9,974 nt of DNA from Synergistaceae bacterium (lineage in GTDB: Bacteria; Synergistota; Synergistia; Synergistales; Synergistaceae). Positions 1 to 5,999 of the stretch are shown here, in pieces. The stretch spans positions 1-9,974 of the forward strand of contig JAISWP010000274.1 in NCBI GenBank assembly GCA_031271065.1, given 5' to 3'. Both the position numbers and the translations under genes were made by a program. How positions within the stretch are numbered: position 1 is the stretch's first letter; each line of letters opens with the position of its first letter. The notes under the pieces were generated by a model. That model made no database searches, was not told the origin of the DNA, and was given only the letters and a program-made list of their open reading frames with translations.

Positions 1-863
1 TCGTCCACCAGGGTGATCGGCCCCGCGACGGTCTGTCCGATGCGCCCCTCCATCAGGGACCTTCCCTTATGGACCTCCGACGAGCAGAACATCCCGCCTA
101 TTTCATCCACGATGGAAGCGGATACCTCCGGTTCGAGCAGAAGCGAATATTTTCCTGTCGGCAGCGGTCTGCCGCCCAGTACCCGCAGAGTCTTATCCAC
201 CGCGAGACGGGCCGTTCCGTCAGGGTCGAGCGCGGACGCGAACCTCTCGCTTTTCCCGTATCCGCTCATCTCGAAGGCGTCTCCGTCACGCAGCACCACG
301 GACACCCCGCAGGAGGCCGTTGTTCCGGACTTCCAGGCGGATACGCCCTCGGTGGAAGCGTAGTAGGACTCCCCGATACCGTGGGACCAGGACGACGAAC
401 GCACGGAGAGCACTTTCGGATCTCGCTCCCTCGCTATTTCGTACATCCTGACGCAGACATCCATCCCGTAATCCGGGCCCATCCCTTCAAGCTCACGGTC
501 GAACAGGCCCAAAGACTCGTCGTCATTGCATATAGGGCCGGCGAAAAGCGATACGCTCTCGTCTTTTTCAGACGCGAGGCAATTGGCGCAGCTCCAGTCG
601 AACAGGTCCGCGAGCGCTGGGAGCGAAAAATCATTGCCGGTCGCTATCCCCTGACGCCCGTCCCGCGCAACGCATCGCAGCGATATTCCGCCGGAGACGC
701 CGCTCGTGAGGACCTCCGGCACGCCGTCTATCAGCGACAGAGAGTAAGATTTCGTGAAAACATACAATACGTCGGCGCCAAGAAGTTCGGGGCGTTTTTG
801 TGCCCTGGACAGGAGAAATTCGGCGGCGGAAGCTATTTCCGCCCTGTCGCTCAGTTTACCCAT
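1..863 (-). CDS. pmbA: PmbA/TldE-family protein (metalloprotease-related), 3' end cut by window edge
   Basis: The first 287 residues of a protein of the TldD/PmbA family are visible; family members are usually about 440-450 residues, so roughly the last third lies beyond the left edge. In well-studied bacteria TldD and TldE (PmbA) form a cytoplasmic heterodimeric protease that trims modified peptides and unfolded proteins. Family-like stretches are the Ser-rich N-terminal region with a DGVPE motif near residues 46-50, a WSHGIGESYYAS segment near 159-170, and a C-terminal part with LLLEPEVSAS (241-250) and GRIGQTVAGP (273-282). No HExxxH zinc motif is visible where TldD carries one, so the non-catalytic PmbA/TldE type is the better call. 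The ATG lies inside the end of the threonine aldolase gene (8-nt overlap, ATGGGTAA) and has AAGGA five bases upstream, so the two genes are probably translationally coupled. No TldD partner is in the window; it could lie just outside. Confidence 0.85.
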   Translation of the reverse strand, partial: MGKLSDRAEIASAAEFLLSRAQKRPELLGADVLYVFTKSYSLSLIDGVPEVLTSGVSGGISLRCVARDGRQGIATGNDFSLPALADLFDWSCANCLASEKDESVSLFAGPICNDDESLGLFDRELEGMGPDYGMDVCVRMYEIARERDPKVLSVRSSSWSHGIGESYYASTEGVSAWKSGTTASCGVSVVLRDGDAFEMSGYGKSERFASALDPDGTARLAVDKTLRVLGGRPLPTGKYSLLLEPEVSASIVDEIGGMFCSSEVHKGRSLMEGRIGQTVAGPITLVD

Positions 864-1887
864 GAATATCCTTCAATATCTCCGCGGCTTTGCGGACGGA
901 ATTTTCGTCCAGCCCCAGGTGGGTGACCATCCGTATCCGGCCGGGGCCTGCCGCGCCTATCATCAGCCCTCGATCGAGGCACCTGGAAACGAGCGCCGGC
1001 GCGTCGGCGAACCTGGGGCCCGACTTGAAATAGACCATATTGGTCCTGCGCGGAACCGGTTCCACTTCAAATCCGGCATTCCCGACCAAAGAGGCGAGCA
1101 GGGCCGCGTTTTTGTGGTCCTCGGTCAGGCGGCCTCTCATATCCCGCAGGGCGATCAGTCCGGCGGCGGCGGCTATGCCGGACTGACGCTGGCCCCCGCC
1201 GACTGCTTTCCTGTACCGTCTGGCGCGGCCGATGAAATCTCCGCCGCCGCAGACTATGGAACCCATTGGAGCTCCGAGGCCCTTCGAGAGACATATCTGA
1301 ATCGAATCCACATGACGCGTGTAATCTTTTATGTCATTTCCGAAAAAAGCCACGGCGTCGAAGATGCGCGCTCCGTCCGCGTGGACCTTCATGCCCAGCT
1401 CGTGAGCCAGCGCGGCCGACCTGCCGAACTGGTCCGCGGGCGCCGGCAGACCTCCGGCGCTGTTGTGGGTATTTTCGAGTATCATCAGGGTCGTGTGAGC
1501 GTGATGCACATTGCCGGCCGGCTGATATGAGGACATGACTGACTCCTCTGTCGGAAGGCCCGAAGCGTCGTCGACGGGAAACGGCATGACCCCGGCTATG
1601 AAGGCGGCGTTTCCGGCTTCGTTCTTCCACGTGTGAGAATTTACTCCCATGAGCGCCCCGTCTCCCCGGGAACAGTGGGACATCACCGACACGAGATTGC
1701 CCATAGTCCCCGAACAGACGTAAAGAGCGCCCTCCATACCGGTCAATTCGGCGGCGTAATCCTGAAGCTCGTTCATCGTGGGGTCGTCTCCATACACGTC
1801 GTCCCCCACTGCCGCTTTCGCCATCGCCTCCCTCATGCCGGCGGTCGGCTGCGTTACCGTGTCGCTTCTGAAATCCAGGTTCGGCAA
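856..1887 (-). CDS. ltaE: Low-specificity L-threonine aldolase (PLP enzyme)
   Basis: This 343-residue protein has the normal length for LtaE. It is a cytoplasmic, pyridoxal-phosphate-dependent enzyme of fold type I that splits L-threonine or L-allo-threonine into glycine and acetaldehyde. The N-terminal signature RSDTVTQPT (7-15) and GDDVYGDDPT (28-37) are classic for the family. His85 stands where the ring-stacking histidine is expected. HADGAR (169-174) supplies the Asp that holds the pyridine nitrogen, and SKGLGAPMGS (201-210) contains Lys202, the expected Schiff-base lysine. The start is TTG at 1885-1887, chosen because AGGGG sits eight bases upstream (1896-1900) and the protein then begins at the usual family N-terminus. 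It follows the PHP gene after 33 nt and overlaps the PmbA-like gene by 8 nt. Substrate stereopreference (L-threo, L-allo or both) cannot be read from the sequence. Confidence 0.95.
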   Translation of the reverse strand: MPNLDFRSDTVTQPTAGMREAMAKAAVGDDVYGDDPTMNELQDYAAELTGMEGALYVCSGTMGNLVSVMSHCSRGDGALMGVNSHTWKNEAGNAAFIAGVMPFPVDDASGLPTEESVMSSYQPAGNVHHAHTTLMILENTHNSAGGLPAPADQFGRSAALAHELGMKVHADGARIFDAVAFFGNDIKDYTRHVDSIQICLSKGLGAPMGSIVCGGGDFIGRARRYRKAVGGGQRQSGIAAAAGLIALRDMRGRLTEDHKNAALLASLVGNAGFEVEPVPRRTNMVYFKSGPRFADAPALVSRCLDRGLMIGAAGPGRIRMVTHLGLDENSVRKAAEILKDIHG

Positions 1888-1920
1888 GTGTATTACCCCT
1901 TTATAATTAAAATCGTGTGA

Positions 1921-2745
1921 TCAAAAATTTACGCATAAACGCGCCCACGGCAGGAAATCGTCGCTCACCTGTACGCCAAGAGCCGCGTTCGGGCGTATCG
2001 AACCGTGAAAATCAGAGCCGGCAGTCGGGAAAAGCGCGTGCTTTTCGGCTGCCGCCAGATAATTATACGCCTTGACGGAGGAACAGTGCGACGATATGCA
2101 CTCAAGGCCCCACAGCCCGTACCCCTTCATCTCGTCCAGAAAATCATCGAAATCGCCGCCCTCAAGCCCGGTAAGAGATGGATGCGCCAGCACGGGCAGG
2201 CCCCCCGCTTCCCTTATGACCCGCACGCAGCCCTCGGGACTCAGGCCCTCCCGCTGAACATAAGCCGGAGCTCCCCTCGCAAGATATTCGGAGAAAGCCG
2301 CCGGCAGATCGGGCACGATGCCTTTCGCCGCCAGGGCTCTCGCTATATGGGGACGTCCCACCACCGGACCGCCGGCTTCACGCCGCACATCCTCCATTGT
2401 AACATCAGCGCCGAGTTCACGCAGGCGCGACACTATGCGCTCGTTTCTGTCGTTCCTGCGCTCCCTGACCCATTCGAGAACTTCCTCGACCGGTTCGAAC
2501 CGCTCCATCCTGTAGCCCAGTATGTGCACGACTCTGGAATACACAGACGACAGCTCGACGCCCGAAATAGGGCGTATCGAGCTGTCCCGGCACAGTTTCC
2601 TGAATGATTTCCAGCCGTCCAGCGTATCGTGATCCGTCAGAGACATAACGGAGACGCCCCGCCGCCGCGCGATGCCGACTATCTGTTCAACGGTGCATGT
2701 CCCATCCGAGTGGATGCTGTGAACGTGCAGGTCTATCGTTTTAAT
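1921..2745 (-). CDS. PHP-domain phosphoesterase, RNase AM / 3',5'-pAp phosphatase-like (COG0613 type)
   Basis: The gene gives 274 residues if translation begins at the ATT at 2743-2745. The product is a metal-dependent phosphoesterase of the PHP superfamily. Metal-ligand motifs run in order: DLHVHS (5-10), SDGT (13-16), LTDHDTLDG (36-44), GVELS (62-66), GRPHIARAL (130-138), LAHPS (185-189) and GSDFHG (242-247). This order and the inserted helical segment resemble the YciV/RNase AM group, whose members remove nucleotides from RNA 5' ends or dephosphorylate 3',5'-bisphosphonucleosides. That specific activity is inferred. The ATT start begins exactly at the family's N-terminus (MKTIDLHVHS) and has a perfect GGAGG six bases upstream, inside the end of cheW; its T is the first base of cheW's stop. 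A TTG at 2802 would add 19 residues that are only cheW read in another frame. The gene is followed 33 nt later by ltaE. Confidence 0.87.
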   Translation of the reverse strand: MKTIDLHVHSIHSDGTCTVEQIVGIARRRGVSVMSLTDHDTLDGWKSFRKLCRDSSIRPISGVELSSVYSRVVHILGYRMERFEPVEEVLEWVRERRNDRNERIVSRLRELGADVTMEDVRREAGGPVVGRPHIARALAAKGIVPDLPAAFSEYLARGAPAYVQREGLSPEGCVRVIREAGGLPVLAHPSLTGLEGGDFDDFLDEMKGYGLWGLECISSHCSSVKAYNYLAAAEKHALFPTAGSDFHGSIRPNAALGVQVSDDFLPWARLCVNF

Positions 2746-3259
2746 TTTCTTCCTCCAGCAGCCTGGTGATATCGAAAAGCTCGGCCAGGTCCAGCAGGAC
2801 AATCAGCCTGCCGTCCTCCATCTTTGCTATGCCTATGACATACTCCGTACCTATGGAACCGGCGCTGGACGAATCCTCTGTTTCGATCAGAGAATCGGGG
2901 ACCGCCCTGACCTCCCGGACAGCGTCGACGAGCACTCCGAACTGTATCCCCTCGAATTCAGCCACCACTATGCGTGACTCGCTGGTGTTTCCCGTCTGCG
3001 AACCGCCCATCTTCAGAGCGCAGTCAAGCACGGGAATGACCGTCCCTCTGAGATTTATGACTCCCCTCACGTAGTGGGGGGCGTTGGGCACTCTGGTTAT
3101 CCTCGGCGGGACGTGCACTATTTCCCTCACAAGATTGACGTCAAGGCCGCAGTATTCGCCGATCAGATCGAACACCAGAAGGGTCCTCTCGTGTTCCGTC
3201 ATCGCGCCGTCGCTGCCCTCGGCATTTTTTTTCGTCTTCGCGGCAGTCATCTCAGACAT
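2741..3259 (-). CDS. cheW: Chemotaxis coupling protein CheW
   Basis: This 172-residue protein is a single CheW domain, the adaptor that joins methyl-accepting chemoreceptors to the histidine kinase CheA in the cytoplasmic face of the receptor array. The domain starts near residue 26 (LLVFDLIGEYCGLD) after a short charged, probably flexible N-terminal tail. Diagnostic stretches are VREIVHVPPRITRVPNAP (44-61), the strongly conserved RGVINLRGTVIPVLD (65-79), FGVLVDAVREV (107-117) and the closing LIVLLDLAELF (152-162). The ATG at 3259 is preceded by GGGAGGT with eight bases from GGAGG, so it is preferred over the later in-frame Met. It is the first gene of the minus-strand operon, and its last codons overlap the start of the PHP gene. 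No cheA, receptor or other che gene is near, so it may be a stand-alone cheW or one of several copies. Confidence 0.95.
   Translation of the reverse strand: MSEMTAAKTKKNAEGSDGAMTEHERTLLVFDLIGEYCGLDVNLVREIVHVPPRITRVPNAPHYVRGVINLRGTVIPVLDCALKMGGSQTGNTSESRIVVAEFEGIQFGVLVDAVREVRAVPDSLIETEDSSSAGSIGTEYVIGIAKMEDGRLIVLLDLAELFDITRLLEEEN
2743..2756 (-). promoter_or_regulatory. Ribosome binding site with non-standard ATT start of the PHP gene
   Basis: On the minus strand GGAGG (2756-2752) is followed by a six-base spacer and ATT (2745-2743). No ATG, GTG or TTG occurs in frame between this site and the first catalytic histidines. An AUU start is known from infC in Escherichia coli, where it ties expression to IF3. 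Whether the ATT is genuine or a base error for ATG cannot be told from one sequence. Confidence 0.55.
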
Positions 3260-3312
3260 ATTACTTACCTCCCACCTCGATAAAACTGATGTATATCAAG
3301 AAGTTGTCTTGT

Positions 3313-3341
3313 ATTATTGCATATACGCCGGCCTCGTTCAA
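3313..3341 (-). promoter_or_regulatory. Sigma-70-type promoter for the cheW operon
   Basis: On the minus strand TTGAAC (3341-3336) is followed by a 17-base spacer and AATAAT (3318-3313); TGC just before the -10 gives an extended -10. The predicted transcript starts near 3306, about 47 bases before the cheW ATG. A perfect TATAAT also lies upstream at 3355-3360, but no convincing -35 was found for it. Confidence 0.6.
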
Positions 3342-3361
3342 ATAAAAACTGCTCATTATAG

Positions 3362-3375
3362 GCGTATTTTTACGC
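3362..3375. repeat. Perfect inverted repeat in the divergent promoter region
   Basis: GCGTA-TTTT-TACGC is a perfect five-base inverted repeat between the cheW promoter and the promoter of the divergent small gene. It sits just upstream of both predicted promoters and could be an operator, possibly for the neighbouring winged-helix-like protein. That role is only inferred from position; a short repeat can occur by chance. Confidence 0.35.
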
Positions 3376-3399
3376 AATCGTCGCCGTGCTGCGCCAATT

Positions 3400-3427
3400 A
3401 TGACAAGATTTTACATTTATGTATTAT
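3400..3427 (+). promoter_or_regulatory. Sigma-70-type promoter for the winged-helix/propeller pair
   Basis: ATGACA (3400-3405, five of six consensus bases) and TATTAT (3422-3427, five of six) are separated by 16 bases in an AT-rich stretch. Transcription would start near 3434, about 34 bases before the TTG start of the first gene. Confidence 0.6.
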
Positions 3428-3467
3428 ATTATATATCGCTGTTAATGACACGTTTGAGGTGATAGTT

Positions 3468-3830
3468 TTGGAGCAAGCCAAATTTCCCGGGGAGGAACGA
3501 GCTGAGAGATTCATCGATTCTCTGGAGATAGTGACCTCGCGGCTGCTCGAGATGACCGTCGTAAATTCCCAGCTCGCCTCGTCCGAAACGCGCGAGATGC
3601 GGGAGCTGTTCGATACGTGGATAAAAAGCATGTCGGACGAGGTGCTCGGATTTTTCGAGCCGGGCGGAGAGGTTTCCGTCGACGAGATAGCGTCCTCTCT
3701 CGGCCTGTCAAGGGCCTCAGTGCTGACGCTTCTCGTCGCGCTCGACAAAAGGGGCGGACTCAGGATCACTAAAATCGCGGCCTCAGGCGGCGATGGAAAG
3801 AACAGCGAGATATGCGGGTGCATACTTTGA
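3468..3830 (+). CDS. Small protein with helical N-terminus and winged-helix-like C-terminal half; family not recognised
   Basis: The product has 120 residues. Residues 1-60 are rich in Glu, Arg and Leu and look helical, possibly coiled-coil (ERAERFIDSLEIVTSRLLE). Residues 68-103 read like a winged helix-turn-helix: EVSVDEIASSLGLSRASV supplies the two helices, followed by LLVALDKRGGLRITKI as the last helix and wing. The last 17 residues are polar and Gly-rich, then end with two cysteines (CGCIL). The start is TTG at 3468, chosen because GAGGTG lies six bases upstream; the frame is open further upstream but with no supported start. The gene ends 14 nt before the propeller gene and shares its promoter, so the two are probably one transcription unit. 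A DNA-binding regulator of the pair or of the divergent cheW operon is plausible, but the helices could also serve protein binding. Confidence 0.75.
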   Translation: MEQAKFPGEERAERFIDSLEIVTSRLLEMTVVNSQLASSETREMRELFDTWIKSMSDEVLGFFEPGGEVSVDEIASSLGLSRASVLTLLVALDKRGGLRITKIAASGGDGKNSEICGCIL

Positions 3831-3844
3831 AAGGAGTGATTATC

Positions 3845-4954
3845 GTGAAAAGATCGTTTGCGCTGTGCGCTGCGGTTCTTCTGCTTCTGTCTTTTACCGG
3901 CGCGGAGGGATACTGCGGCGAGAGCTGGCCGATGTTCCGCGGAAACGCGGCCAGGACGGGGATGGCTTCACTGCCGCCGCAGTCCCAGTACAGGGTGGAA
4001 GGAGACGTGACCTGGCAGATAAACGTCTCTGGGGCCATACAGTCGTCCCCGGCCGTGTCGAACGGCGTGGTGTATTTCGGCTCGAACGACGGGAACCTGT
4101 ACGCGGTCAGCGCGGTAAACGGCCGCACGCTCTGGACGTTCGACACCGGAAACTGGATTTCGTCGTCTCCGGCCGCTGCGGGCGGCCTGATCATATTCGG
4201 CTCCTACGACAGCAAGGTCTACGCCGTCAGCGCTCTGGACGGACGGCTGAAATGGCAGTTCACGACGCACAGCAGCGTCGCGTCGTCTCCCGCCGCGGCC
4301 GACGGCAGGGTCTATTTCGGCGGGGTCGACGGGAACGTTTACGCGGTCGATCTCTCGACGGGATGGCAGAAGTGGAGTTACAAGGCCGGGCGCGAGGTCT
4401 ACGGTTCGCCGGCGGTATCTGACGGCGTCGTCTATATAGGCAACCACGACGGCAAGATGATGGCGATAGACGGCGCCACCGGCAGGCTGAAGTGGCGCGC
4501 GATAGTGGGCGGTCCGATCACCGCCTGTCCGGCAGTGTCCGGCGGGATGCTCTACTTCGGAAGCTGGGACGGCAAACTCTACACCGCCGATATCAAAAAT
4601 CAGGCCGTGATAAGGACTTATGACTCAGGCGGCTCCGTCGAATCCTCTCCGCTGGTCTACGGGGGCCGGATATTCTTCGGAAACATAAAGGGAACCATGA
4701 CCGCGCTCGACGCCGCCTCGGGCAGAGTCCTCTGGACAGCGGAAACCGGAGCGCGCATAGCGTCGTCTCCCGCGCTCAGGGACGGGTATATATTCTTCGG
4801 CAACGACAACGGGTCGATCTACGCTCTGGACGCCGCCAGCGGCAGGGTCCTCTGGCAGATAGAAACGGAAGGCTCGGTCGCCTCCGCGCCCGCGGCTGGC
4901 CCCAGCGCGGTTTTCGTAACCGCCATGGACGGAGCGCTGCGCTGTATCAGGTGA
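3845..4954 (+). CDS. Exported PQQ-like (BamB-like) eight-bladed beta-propeller protein
   Basis: The product has 369 residues. A Sec signal peptide is clear: Lys-Arg at 2-3, then a hydrophobic core (FALCAAVLLLLSFTG) and a likely cut near residues 20-25. No lipobox is present, so the protein is predicted to be periplasmic or secreted rather than a lipoprotein. The mature part opens with WPMFRGNAARTG, a start typical of PQQ-repeat propellers. From residue 57 on, eight units follow, each with the pattern W-x-SSPA-x-YFG-x-DG-x-YAxD-x-GRxLW. No catalytic PQQ-dehydrogenase or cytochrome motif was seen, so a binding or scaffold role, as in BamB of the outer-membrane assembly machine, is more likely than enzyme activity. 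The GTG start at 3845 has AAGGAG eight bases upstream; an earlier in-frame Met at 3812 overlaps the previous gene and lacks such support. No assembly-machinery gene is adjacent, so the true partner is unknown. Confidence 0.85.
   Translation: MKRSFALCAAVLLLLSFTGAEGYCGESWPMFRGNAARTGMASLPPQSQYRVEGDVTWQINVSGAIQSSPAVSNGVVYFGSNDGNLYAVSAVNGRTLWTFDTGNWISSSPAAAGGLIIFGSYDSKVYAVSALDGRLKWQFTTHSSVASSPAAADGRVYFGGVDGNVYAVDLSTGWQKWSYKAGREVYGSPAVSDGVVYIGNHDGKMMAIDGATGRLKWRAIVGGPITACPAVSGGMLYFGSWDGKLYTADIKNQAVIRTYDSGGSVESSPLVYGGRIFFGNIKGTMTALDAASGRVLWTAETGARIASSPALRDGYIFFGNDNGSIYALDAASGRVLWQIETEGSVASAPAAGPSAVFVTAMDGALRCIR
4013..4951 (+). repeat. Eight coding repeats in an exact 120-bp (40-residue) register
   Basis: Repeat units begin at 4013, 4133, 4253, 4373, 4493, 4613, 4733 and 4853. 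The first seven are each exactly 40 codons long, with no insertion or deletion; the eighth is 33 codons and ends at the stop. Each begins with Trp except unit six (Arg). Units six and seven both end in ALDAASGRVL, which suggests a comparatively recent duplication or gene conversion between these two blades. Confidence 0.9.
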
Positions 4955-5014
4955 CGTAAAATAATGCAAAGACAGCACGCTCCATGGGAGCCGGCTTTGG
5001 CCGCTATCGCTGTT

Positions 5015-5812
5015 TTATGTGATTTCGTGAAATTCCGGGATTTTGTTCCTGAAAAAGGCGAATTGGCTGAAACCGGCGTCTTTGAGGCATTGCACCGCCT
5101 CCGGCAGGCCGTCGCCTACGTTGGACGCGCTGTGGGCGTCCGAGCCGGTGGTGACTGTCCTTCCGCCTGACGCGCGGAACATGGCGGTCACCTCCGGCGA
5201 CGGGAGGGTGATGCCTATCCCGCGCCATATCCCTGAGGAGTTCACTTCTATCCCCTTGCCCAGAGAGGCTGCCGCTTCCAGTACCCCGCGCAGTCTGCCG
5301 TAATATCTGGACAGATCGGTGCGATCCCTTATCTCCTTGGGCATATAGCGCGTCTGATAGTTTATGTGGCCTATGACGTCGTACAGCCCGCACTCCGCAA
5401 GTTCCTCAAGCTCATCGTAATACCTCTGCATAACCGCGTCCACGTCGGCCGTCTTGTAGTCGACGTAATAATAGTCCTGCTGCCCTCTGGCGTGATGCAG
5501 AGAGCCTATTACAAAATCCAGATCGCGGTCAGAAATGATCTCGCCGGCCAGTTCGATATCGTGGTGCGGTTCTCCCAGTTCGACGCCTATGGATATTTCC
5601 AGTCTGTCCCCGTAAACCTCTCTGGCGCGGAGTGCTTCATCTGTCAGCAGTTTTTTCACGGACATACATAAATCCCGTCCCGAATACGTATCGCAGTGGT
5701 CAGTGAAAGCAATCCCCCTCAACCCCCGGGAGACCGCCGCCTCGCATATCTCGAGTACGGGCGAATGGCCGTCGGGCGAATATTGCGTGTGAACGTGCGA
5801 ATCCCAGTACGT
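5015..5812 (-). CDS. PHP-family histidinol-phosphatase-like phosphoesterase
   Basis: With an ACG start at 5810-5812 the product has 265 residues, the normal size for the HisJ/HisK (PHP-type) histidinol-phosphatase family, which removes phosphate from L-histidinol phosphate in histidine synthesis. Motifs in order: SHVHTQYSPDG (5-15), AFTDHCD (35-41), GVELGEPHHD (76-85), IGSLHH (102-107), DVIGHINYQTRY (145-156), GIEVNSSG (187-194) and TGSDAHSASNVG (222-233). These supply the His, Asp and Glu metal ligands expected of a PHP trinuclear site. The family name is firm; the exact substrate is less so, since no other his gene is nearby and related proteins have other substrates. A TTG at 5722 would delete the HVH motif and cannot be the natural start. 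In-frame TAA lies at 5816-5818, so no longer version exists. It converges on the propeller gene, leaving 60 nt between the stops. Confidence 0.85.
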   Translation of the reverse strand, partial: TYWDSHVHTQYSPDGHSPVLEICEAAVSRGLRGIAFTDHCDTYSGRDLCMSVKKLLTDEALRAREVYGDRLEISIGVELGEPHHDIELAGEIISDRDLDFVIGSLHHARGQQDYYYVDYKTADVDAVMQRYYDELEELAECGLYDVIGHINYQTRYMPKEIRDRTDLSRYYGRLRGVLEAAASLGKGIEVNSSGIWRGIGITLPSPEVTAMFRASGGRTVTTGSDAHSASNVGDGLPEAVQCLKDAGFSQFAFFRNKIPEFHEIT

Positions 5813-5825
5813 ATGTTATCCCTCC
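5810..5825 (-). promoter_or_regulatory. Ribosome binding site with apparent ACG start of the histidinol-phosphatase-like gene
   Basis: On the minus strand GGAGG (5825-5821) is followed by eight bases and ACG (5812-5810). Between the in-frame stop at 5818-5816 and the HVH motif the codons are CAT ACG TAC TGG GAT TCG, none of them a standard start. ACG differs from ATG by one transition and is the best-spaced candidate. A sequence error or recent mutation is equally possible. Confidence 0.45.
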
Positions 5826-5936
5826 AGCCTCGGATGTATCGGCGCGCAGAGAAAACATCCCGCGGACCGCGGCGCAGCCGCCGTAAAAACCGCCGCCGGG
5901 GTTTCCGATATCTAATATCCTCCGCCGGCTTCGACG
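5813..5936 (-). other. Long GC-rich 5' leader of the histidinol-phosphatase-like gene
   Basis: The predicted transcript from the promoter at 5943-5971 carries about 124 untranslated bases before the gene. The leader includes several GC-rich self-complementary segments, such as CGGCG-GCTG-CGCCG and CCGCGG-TC-CGCGG, that could form competing hairpins. I looked for the conserved cores of T-box, TPP, FMN, cobalamin and c-di-GMP elements and for a run of His codons and recognised none. The stretch has no supported gene on either strand. Confidence 0.35.
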
Positions 5937-5942
5937 CACCTG

Positions 5943-5971
5943 ATTTTATCCACTCCGGGATTTTTTTTCAA
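5943..5971 (-). promoter_or_regulatory. Sigma-70-type promoter for the histidinol-phosphatase-like gene
   Basis: On the minus strand TTGAAA (5971-5966) and TAAAAT (5948-5943) each match five of six consensus bases and lie exactly 17 bases apart. The spacer begins with an A-tract. Transcription would start near 5936, well upstream of the gene. Confidence 0.65.
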
Positions 5972-5999
5972 GCGGCAGAAGGAAGAGTGCCGAAAGATC

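Noticed and set aside
69..926. Plus-strand open frame of 285 codons
   Set aside because: It is antisense to the PmbA/TldE-type gene, which shows clear family motifs; its own peptide is Arg/Gly/Pro-rich with no recognisable motif.
2746..2802. TTG at 2802 as start of the PHP gene
   Set aside because: The extra 19 residues are cheW codons read in another frame, with no ribosome binding site at suitable distance, and lie before the family's normal N-terminus.
3813..3827. CGCIL C-terminus of the small protein as a CAAX-like lipidation site
   Set aside because: The cysteines are not four residues from the end, and such prenylation is not expected in bacteria.
3845..3920. Lipoprotein signal in the propeller protein
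   Set aside because: The cysteine near residue 24 is preceded by EGY, which does not fit a lipobox.
4979..5003. GCTCC-ATG-GGAGC and CGGC-TTTG-GCCG small hairpins as a terminator between the convergent genes
   Set aside because: Stems are only four to five pairs with short loops and no clean T-tract follows, so I do not call a terminator.
5700..5939. Minus-strand frame of 79 codons starting at GTG 5939 as a leader peptide or 5' part of the PHP gene
   Set aside because: It is in a different frame from the PHP gene, shows no His run or family motif, and its start would lie almost at the predicted transcription start.
5961..5968. Run of eight T as a plus-strand terminator
   Set aside because: No stable stem precedes it and no plus-strand gene ends nearby; it is better explained as the A-tract of the minus-strand promoter spacer.
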